5,681 nt of DNA from Deltaproteobacteria bacterium. Lineage in GTDB: Bacteria > Myxococcota_A > UBA796 > UBA2385. The translations under genes were made by a program, and so were the position numbers. Of the stretch, positions 1 through 5,681 are shown piece after piece. The stretch spans positions 1-5,681 of the forward strand of contig WGAH01000467.1 in assembly GCA_015489145.1 (NCBI GenBank), written 5' to 3'. Numbering within the stretch: position 1 is the stretch's first letter; each line of letters opens with the position of its first letter. Under the pieces are notes generated by a model. The model was not told where the DNA came from and made no database searches. It saw only the letters and a program-made list of their open reading frames with translations.

Positions 1-142
1 CGGACCCGTGGCCGGTGGTGCCGTCGCGATGCACCGTGTCCCCGGCGACCTCCGACCGCGACGGGCCCAGTCGCGCGGCCCTTCCCACCGTCGCGCTTCG
101 CCGCCGGCTTCTCACCGCTCGAGCCCTCGTCGCGAGGCTCAT
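1..142 (-). CDS. Possible N-terminal fragment of a divergent gene of unknown function, cut by the window edge
   Basis: A leftward reading frame opens with ATG at 142-140 and stays open to the window edge, giving 47 complete codons. About 85% of them end in G or C, which resembles a gene here but is weak evidence in DNA this GC-rich. The start is preceded by an AGAAGG-like Shine-Dalgarno sequence five bases upstream. Further upstream is a possible -35/-10 pair (190-218). The visible product is strongly basic at first (it includes VRSRRRS) and then more mixed (SEVAGDTVHRDGTTGHGS). I do not recognise a family and see no signal peptide or membrane segment. It could equally be chance open frame, since the same stretch is open in other frames too. 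It is listed because start, ribosome site and promoter-like sequence line up. The function is unknown. Confidence 0.27.
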   Translation of the reverse strand, partial: MSLATRARAVRSRRRSATVGRAARLGPSRSEVAGDTVHRDGTTGHGS

Positions 143-189
143 GCCAACCTTCTCGGCTCCTCGCGCGCGACCTTCCGGGCCGCACCTCC

Positions 190-218
190 ATCCTGCGCGG
201 GCGAGGCGGAGAATTCAA
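190..218 (-). promoter_or_regulatory. Weak sigma-70-like promoter for the possible divergent gene
   Basis: Read leftward, TTGAAT (213-218; four of six match TTGACA) is followed after exactly 17 bases by CAGGAT (190-195; three of six match TATAAT). It overlaps one of the few AT-richer spots in the left region (the GAATTC around 211-216). Transcription would begin near position 183, about 40 bases before the ATG at 142. The -10 match is poor, so this is only suggestive. Confidence 0.25.
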
Positions 219-429
219 GGGGTCGAGGGCGAGCGTCCACCGGCCGGCCCGCGCTCCCCGATCCTACCGTTCAGCACGGCGAACCAGGCGTGTCGGGCTC
301 GGGCGCGCGCGGGTCCCGCGGGGGCCTGGAGCACGGGCGGGTCATACCGCCGACCTGGCCGTTCCCATCGGCCTCCTCGCGGCCTGCCCGCCGCGGGTGG
401 AGGCGGGGGCGGCCTCCTCGACGGCGGCT

Positions 430-457
430 GTCCCGAGATGTCCCGGGACGCCGGGAC
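430..457. repeat. Overlapping GTCCCG/CGGGAC inverted repeats in the glgP leader
   Basis: GTCCCG occurs at 430-435 and again at 440-445. Its complement CGGGAC occurs at 444-449 and 452-457. The 10-base stretch 440-449 (GTCCCGGGAC) is a perfect palindrome. In RNA, 430-435 could pair with 444-449 or 452-457, and 440-445 could pair with 452-457, so the hairpins exclude each other. As DNA, it could be a binding site for a dimeric regulator. It lies 127 bases before the glgP start. No U-run follows, so it is not a standard intrinsic terminator. In this composition such repeats also arise by chance. Confidence 0.4.
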
Positions 458-575
458 GAGGGGATCGCGCCGCCCGGCCCGGAGCCCGGCCGGGGAGCCG
501 CGCACCAAGGCCGGCGCGCCTGCCGGCGAGGCAGCCGCTGACGAACGCGCTACGCTCCCCCGCGTCCCTCATCAC

Positions 576-579
576 GGAG
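576..579 (+). promoter_or_regulatory. Ribosome binding site fixing the glgP start
   Basis: GGAG lies five bases before the ATG at 585. It supports this start over in-frame candidates further upstream, whose extra sequence does not resemble a phosphorylase, and over the next internal ATG at codon 24. Confidence 0.7.
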
Positions 580-584
580 TCACG

Positions 585-3113
<2,529 letters not shown>

Positions 3114-3116
3114 AAC

Positions 3117-3145
3117 CCGGGCGCGGGGCTCAGCCCGCGGCCCGG
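3117..3145. terminator. Shared bidirectional hairpin between the convergent genes
   Basis: Positions 3117-3122 (CCGGGC) pair with 3140-3145, and 3123-3127 (GCGGG) pair with 3134-3138, with one bulged base (3139) and a six-base loop. This gives about 11 GC pairs. The structure begins just after the glgP stop and includes the cyclase stop (3130-3132) and its last codons. Leftward transcripts run into a short T-run (GGTTTCAG); rightward transcripts have none. It is a plausible terminator for both genes, though not a canonical intrinsic one. Confidence 0.5.
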
Positions 3146-4689
3146 TAACGCTGGCGGACGCGGGGCACGGGCACCTCGCCGCCGACCTCGCAGCGGTTCC
3201 GGCCCCCGTCCTTCGCCCGGTACAGGGCGGCGTCCGCCGCACCGACCAGGGCCTGGCCCAGCGCGCGGCAGCCGGGCCCCCGCAGGGCGGCGACGCCCAG
3301 GCTCACGGTGACGCTCACCGGCCCCTCGGGCCCGGGCACCCGCAGCGCCTCGACCCGCTCCCGTACCCGCTCGGCGAGGACCAGGCCCCCGGCGAGGTCG
3401 GTCTCGGGCAGGATGACGGCGAACTCCTCGCCCCCGTAGCGAGCGGCGATGTCCGAGGCCCGCACCGTCGTCCGCAGCACCTCGGCCACCGCCTTGAGCA
3501 CCTCGTCGCCGGTGAGGTGACCCCAGGTGTCGTTGAAGCGCTTGAAGTGGTCGACGTCCAGCATGACCAGCGCCAGGGCCGAGCGGTAGCGGTCCGCCCG
3601 GGCCAGCTCCCGGCCGAGGTGCTCGTCGAAGGACCGCTTGTTGGCGAGCCCGGTCAGCCCGTCGGAGTTCGCCATGTCCGCCAGCCGGCGGTTCGCCTCC
3701 TGGAGGCGCGAGGCCAGCTCCTCGCGCTCCTGGATCAGCCGCTCCAGGGTCTGGACGATCTCCTCGTAGTGGCGGTTGAGCGCGACGAGGCCGCGGTTGG
3801 CGTCCACGAGGATCTCCTGGAGGTCGCGCTGCGGCCCGAGGTCGCGGTCCAGGCCGCGGCCCGCCTCCTCCACCAGCGGCGGAAGGCGCTCGAACACCGC
3901 CTCGCGCCGCTCGTCGCCGAGCCCGAGGACCGCGCAGGCGCGCTCGGCCTCGGCCCGTTCCCGCGCCACGTCGCCGCCCTCGAAGACGGCGGCCACCCGC
4001 TCGGCGGCCCAGAGAACCCGCGCGACGGGCGGGGCGGAAGGCGGCTCCTCCGCGTGGTGCAGCTCGATGGCGAGCGCCACCTCCTCGCACAGGTTCCAGT
4101 CCCGCGCCAGCGCCGAACCGGACAGGGGGTGCGGAACCCGGCCCGCGGCCCGCTCCAGCAGCACCCGCGAGGCGGCCGGGCTGCGGGCCACGTGGGCGGC
4201 CTCCTCCAGCGATTCCCGCGCCCACACGAGCAGGCCGCTCTCGAGGAGCAGCCCGGCGGTGAAGAAGGCGTCGAGGTCGGGCAGGCCCAGCTCCTCGGCG
4301 AGCAGCCGCGCCGCGACCGCCCGCCGCACCGACACCGCGAGGAGCTGCAGCCCGTCCTCGCACACGGGCGCCATCTCGCTGATGCTCAGGCTCAGCGCGA
4401 GGTTGCGGAGCCCCCGAATCCCCACGATGGCCGCCGCCTGCCGCGTGTTGGCCACCCGCCGGGCCAGCCCGTAGGCCGGGCTGTTGACGAGGGCGAGCAG
4501 GCGGATGGCGAAGGCCGGGTCGCTCTCGGCCAGCCGCCCCAGCTCCTGCACCGTCACGTCCGGCCGCGAGGCCTCGCTGACGATGCGCATCGCCAGGGTG
4601 CTCGCCATTTCCCGGCGCTCCTCCTTCTTCCGGCGCGGCTTGCGGGTGCCCGGCGAGCGCCGGGCGGCGAGGCGGCGGGGCTGGCTCAC
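3130..4689 (-). CDS. HDOD-GGDEF protein: predicted diguanylate cyclase
   Basis: The protein is predicted to make cyclic di-GMP from two GTP. From the preferred GTG start (4689) it has 519 residues. After a basic tail, residues about 25-245 form an HDOD domain (ELGRLAESDPAFAIRLLALVNSPAYG, then VGIRGLRNLALSLS). The HDIG-like position reads LLESG, so hydrolysis is not expected; HDOD domains generally lack the catalytic metal ligands. Residues about 285-339 look helical or coiled-coil. The GGDEF domain has DGLTGLANKR (343-352), LDVDHFKRFND with metal Asp378, GDEV with Asp395, inhibitory-site RASD (410-413), GGEEF (419-423) and SLGVA (463). The active and product-inhibition sites are therefore intact. 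No signal peptide or membrane span is seen, so it is cytosolic; HDOD probably senses a partner or state (inference). Alternative starts are ATG 4608 (492 residues, AAGGAGG 11 bases upstream), ATG 4725 and ATG 4812. It lies 150 bases downstream of the lipoprotein gene on the same strand. No good promoter of its own was found. Confidence 0.93.
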   Translation of the reverse strand: MSQPRRLAARRSPGTRKPRRKKEERREMASTLAMRIVSEASRPDVTVQELGRLAESDPAFAIRLLALVNSPAYGLARRVANTRQAAAIVGIRGLRNLALSLSISEMAPVCEDGLQLLAVSVRRAVAARLLAEELGLPDLDAFFTAGLLLESGLLVWARESLEEAAHVARSPAASRVLLERAAGRVPHPLSGSALARDWNLCEEVALAIELHHAEEPPSAPPVARVLWAAERVAAVFEGGDVARERAEAERACAVLGLGDERREAVFERLPPLVEEAGRGLDRDLGPQRDLQEILVDANRGLVALNRHYEEIVQTLERLIQEREELASRLQEANRRLADMANSDGLTGLANKRSFDEHLGRELARADRYRSALALVMLDVDHFKRFNDTWGHLTGDEVLKAVAEVLRTTVRASDIAARYGGEEFAVILPETDLAGGLVLAERVRERVEALRVPGPEGPVSVTVSLGVAALRGPGCRALGQALVGAADAALYRAKDGGRNRCEVGGEVPVPRVRQRYRAAG

Positions 4690-4692
4690 GGT

Positions 4693-4701
4693 TCCTCTCC
4701 C
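4693..4701 (-). promoter_or_regulatory. Ribosome binding site supporting the GTG start of the cyclase gene
   Basis: Read leftward the site is GGGAGAGGA, with GGAG seven bases before GTG at 4689. It favours this start because the 41 residues further upstream look non-coding and overlap the hairpin at 4762-4780. The competing site AAGGAGG (4620-4626), before ATG 4608, is also strong. However, it encodes the KKEERRE segment that appears to continue into the first HDOD helix. Confidence 0.5.
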
Positions 4702-4761
4702 GAGGTGGGTCGACACCGAGGTCATCGACACCAGGAACCCGTCGCTGTAGCCCTTTTCGCA

Positions 4762-4780
4762 CCGCGCCCCCCGGGCGCGG
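4762..4780 (-). terminator. GC-rich hairpin after the lipoprotein gene (weak terminator or attenuator)
   Basis: CCGCGCCC (4762-4769) and GGGCGCGG (4773-4780) form a perfect eight-pair stem with a three-base loop. It lies about 60 bases after the lipoprotein stop and about 70 before the cyclase start. In the leftward transcript it is followed by TGCGAAAAGGG with no U-run. It is therefore not a standard intrinsic terminator, but it could slow polymerase, protect the 3' end of the lipoprotein message, or set the ratio of the two products. Confidence 0.4.
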
Positions 4781-4839
4781 CGTCCCCGCGCGAGCCCGAG
4801 GCCCACCCCCATCGGCGGTTCGCGAGGCGGGCAGCCCCC

Positions 4840-5601
4840 TCACTCGCCGGCGGCCAGGGGCTCGTCGGCGTAGACCGGCACCAGCAGCACCTCGCCGATG
4901 CGGAGCCGGTCGAGGTCCCGGTCCCGGTTGAAGGCCGCCAGGACCCACGGCGCCACCCCGGCCTCGGCGGCGATGCCCCAGCCGGTCTCCCCGGTCCGCA
5001 CGCGGTGCTCGCTCACGCCGACGAGCCCGCCCCGCCGGGCGGCGTAGCGGTCGAGGCGCCCCTTGAGGAAGGCGTCCCGGCGCGCGGCGAAGTCCGCCGG
5101 GGACAGCCCCTCGGCCAGCGGCACCACCAGCTCCTCGCCCGGGTACACGGCGGCGAGGGGGTCGAGGTCGTTGCGCTCGCACAGGGCCTCGACCGAAACC
5201 CCGGCCTGGTCGGCGAGGAGCACGAGGTTCTCGCCGGCGCGCAGCGAGATGCGGACCGTCTCCCCGGAGACCGGGGCGGCGCCGGCCTCGGCGACCGCCT
5301 CGCCATCCGCGAGGCCGGGATCGCCGGAGCCGCAGCCGGGCTCCCCCGCGTTCTCCGGCTCCCCGGCGCAGGGGGCCGCGGCCGCGGCGCCCGCCGCCGT
5401 CGCGCCGGGCAGGCCGCCGCCCGCGGGCGAGGGCTCGAAGTCCACCCCCGGGAAGGGCTCGGCCGTCTCGCCTGCGAGGGCCGCCGCCGGCTCGCCGCCG
5501 GTCACCGCCGCCGGCTCGCCGTCGCCGCAGGCCGCGAGGCCCGCCAGGAGCAGCAGGGAGACGAGGGAAGGGGAGGAAACGGGGATCGCGGGACGCTTCA
5601 T
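4840..5601 (-). CDS. LysM-domain lipoprotein (two LysM repeats, no catalytic domain)
   Basis: This 253-residue protein is predicted to be a lipid-anchored peptidoglycan-binding envelope protein. It starts with a short lipoprotein signal peptide (MKRP, then a hydrophobic core) ending in the lipobox LAAC, so Cys25 would carry the lipid. The next residue is Gly, not Asp, which favours the outer membrane in a diderm host. Residues 26-112 form a flexible linker rich in Ala, Gly, Pro and Glu, with Cys78 and Cys90 that might form a disulfide. LysM 1 spans about 116-162 (GENLVLLADQAGVSVEAL ... YPGEELVVPL). LysM 2 spans about 198-243 (EHRVRTGETGWGIAAEAGV ... IGEVLLVPV). LysM domains bind GlcNAc-containing glycans. 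The two repeats and the charged helical spacer between them resemble the C-terminal part of MltD-type lytic transglycosylases, but no transglycosylase or peptidase domain is present. The start is ATG 5601 with AGGAGG five bases upstream. A sigma-54 promoter lies just upstream. The exact role (scaffold, wall anchor, partner of an enzyme) is unknown. Confidence 0.9.
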   Translation of the reverse strand: MKRPAIPVSSPSLVSLLLLAGLAACGDGEPAAVTGGEPAAALAGETAEPFPGVDFEPSPAGGGLPGATAAGAAAAAPCAGEPENAGEPGCGSGDPGLADGEAVAEAGAAPVSGETVRISLRAGENLVLLADQAGVSVEALCERNDLDPLAAVYPGEELVVPLAEGLSPADFAARRDAFLKGRLDRYAARRGGLVGVSEHRVRTGETGWGIAAEAGVAPWVLAAFNRDRDLDRLRIGEVLLVPVYADEPLAAGE

Positions 5602-5606
5602 GATGG

Positions 5607-5612
5607 CCTCCT
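5607..5612 (-). promoter_or_regulatory. Strong ribosome binding site of the lipoprotein gene
   Basis: The leftward strand reads AGGAGG, the full anti-Shine-Dalgarno match, five bases before the ATG at 5601. This settles the start, which is also the one that gives a proper lipoprotein signal peptide. It lies five bases downstream of the leader hairpin. Confidence 0.85.
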
Positions 5613-5617
5613 GTGGG

Positions 5618-5640
5618 GTCCCCGAGGGCGCCCCGGGGAC
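5618..5640 (-). promoter_or_regulatory. Leader hairpin of the lipoprotein mRNA
   Basis: GTCCCCG (5618-5624) and CGGGGAC (5634-5640) are perfect seven-base inverted arms. The interior GGGCGCCC (5626-5633) is itself self-complementary, leaving A5625 as a bulge. The resulting hairpin would start about two bases after the predicted sigma-54 transcription start and end five bases before AGGAGG. It could stabilise the 5' end of the message, affect translation, or act in DNA as an operator. Confidence 0.5.
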
Positions 5641-5651
5641 GCCCCCGACCG

Positions 5652-5668
5652 TTGCAACCGCCGTGCCA
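5652..5668 (-). promoter_or_regulatory. Sigma-54 (RpoN) -24/-12 promoter of the lipoprotein gene
   Basis: Read leftward, the sequence is TGGCACG-GCGG-TTGCA, followed by A. This is an exact match to the known consensus YTGGCACG-N4-TTGCW, including the preceding pyrimidine (C at 5669) and exactly ten bases between the invariant GG and GC. Transcription would start near 5642, leaving a leader of about 40 bases before the ATG at 5601. Sigma-54 promoters need an ATP-driven enhancer-binding activator; its site would lie beyond the right edge of the window and cannot be seen. Confidence 0.82.
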
Positions 5669-5681
5669 GGGCCCCATGCAC

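Larger units (their letters stand above)
143..584. other. Long leader/intergenic stretch before glgP with no convincing gene
   Basis: No protein of recognisable type is found in this 442-base stretch on either strand. Frames are open because of the base composition. Their translations are dominated by Arg, Pro, Gly, Ala and Ser and lack ordered domain-like sequence. The frame of glgP is open all the way up to the window edge, but the extra residues resemble no phosphorylase N-terminus. I found no good sigma-70 or sigma-54 promoter on the plus strand. The stretch presumably holds the glgP promoter and a long 5' leader. The only structured element I can point to is the inverted-repeat cluster at 430-457. 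Confidence 0.5.

Noticed and set aside
15..584. In-frame 190-residue N-terminal extension of the phosphorylase
   Set aside because: The extension is Arg/Pro/Gly/Ala-rich without domain character, phosphorylases begin near the 585 start, and a GGAG ribosome site precedes that ATG. The frame is open only because stops are rare at this GC content.
3776..4474. Plus-strand Ser/Arg/Ala-rich frame opposite the cyclase
   Set aside because: It is complementary to a well-conserved coding region, low in complexity, and has no ribosome site.
4690..4812. 41-residue upstream extension of the cyclase from ATG 4812
   Set aside because: It has no ribosome site of note, overlaps the GC hairpin, and reads like non-coding sequence; the GTG at 4689 has a much better site.
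4785..4812. Second sigma-54-like GG-N10-GC match before the cyclase gene
   Set aside because: Only the invariant dinucleotides match; the CAC and TT of the consensus are missing, so in this composition it is expected by chance.
5675..5681. Plus-strand ATG at the right edge as a divergent gene start
   Set aside because: Only a few bases are visible and no ribosome site precedes it, so there is nothing to support a call.

Overview
This window is very GC-rich, with G or C at nearly every third codon position. That composition keeps most non-coding frames open, so ORF length alone says little here. The supported layout is three complete genes plus a possible gene fragment at the left edge. A classical Shine-Dalgarno start, a diderm-type lipoprotein signal and a textbook sigma-54 promoter point to a high-GC Gram-negative bacterium. 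HDOD-GGDEF proteins and MltD-like LysM modules would suit a Myxococcota/Desulfobacterota-like lineage. That taxonomic guess is an inference, and no marker gene is present to settle it.

Left part (1-584): mostly a long leader or intergenic stretch before glgP. It holds a weakly supported, leftward-reading start of a divergent gene (ATG at 142, with a Shine-Dalgarno-like sequence and a possible -35/-10 pair) and a cluster of overlapping GTCCCG/CGGGAC inverted repeats at 430-457. Centre-left (585-3113, +): a full-length glycogen/maltodextrin phosphorylase with its PLP lysine and active-site residues intact.

Centre-right (3130-4689, -): a soluble regulatory protein with an N-terminal HDOD domain, a helical linker and a C-terminal GGDEF diguanylate cyclase domain with intact active (GGEEF) and inhibitory (RxxD) sites. 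It converges on glgP; 16 bases separate the two stop codons, and one long hairpin spans the gap and could end both transcripts. Right part (4840-5601, -): a lipoprotein with two LysM domains. Its short leader carries a strong hairpin, and upstream is a consensus -24/-12 sigma-54 promoter (TGGCACG-N4-TTGCA).

The lipoprotein and the cyclase lie in the same direction 150 bases apart with a GC-rich hairpin between them. They could form a sigma-54-driven unit in which the hairpin reduces read-through, or be separate units. The phosphorylase (storage-glucan breakdown) faces the opposite way and need not be functionally linked. No RNA gene, mobile element, CRISPR array or origin was seen. The most interesting item is the sigma-54-controlled, LysM-only lipoprotein with its structured leader, next to an unusual HDOD-GGDEF cyclase.
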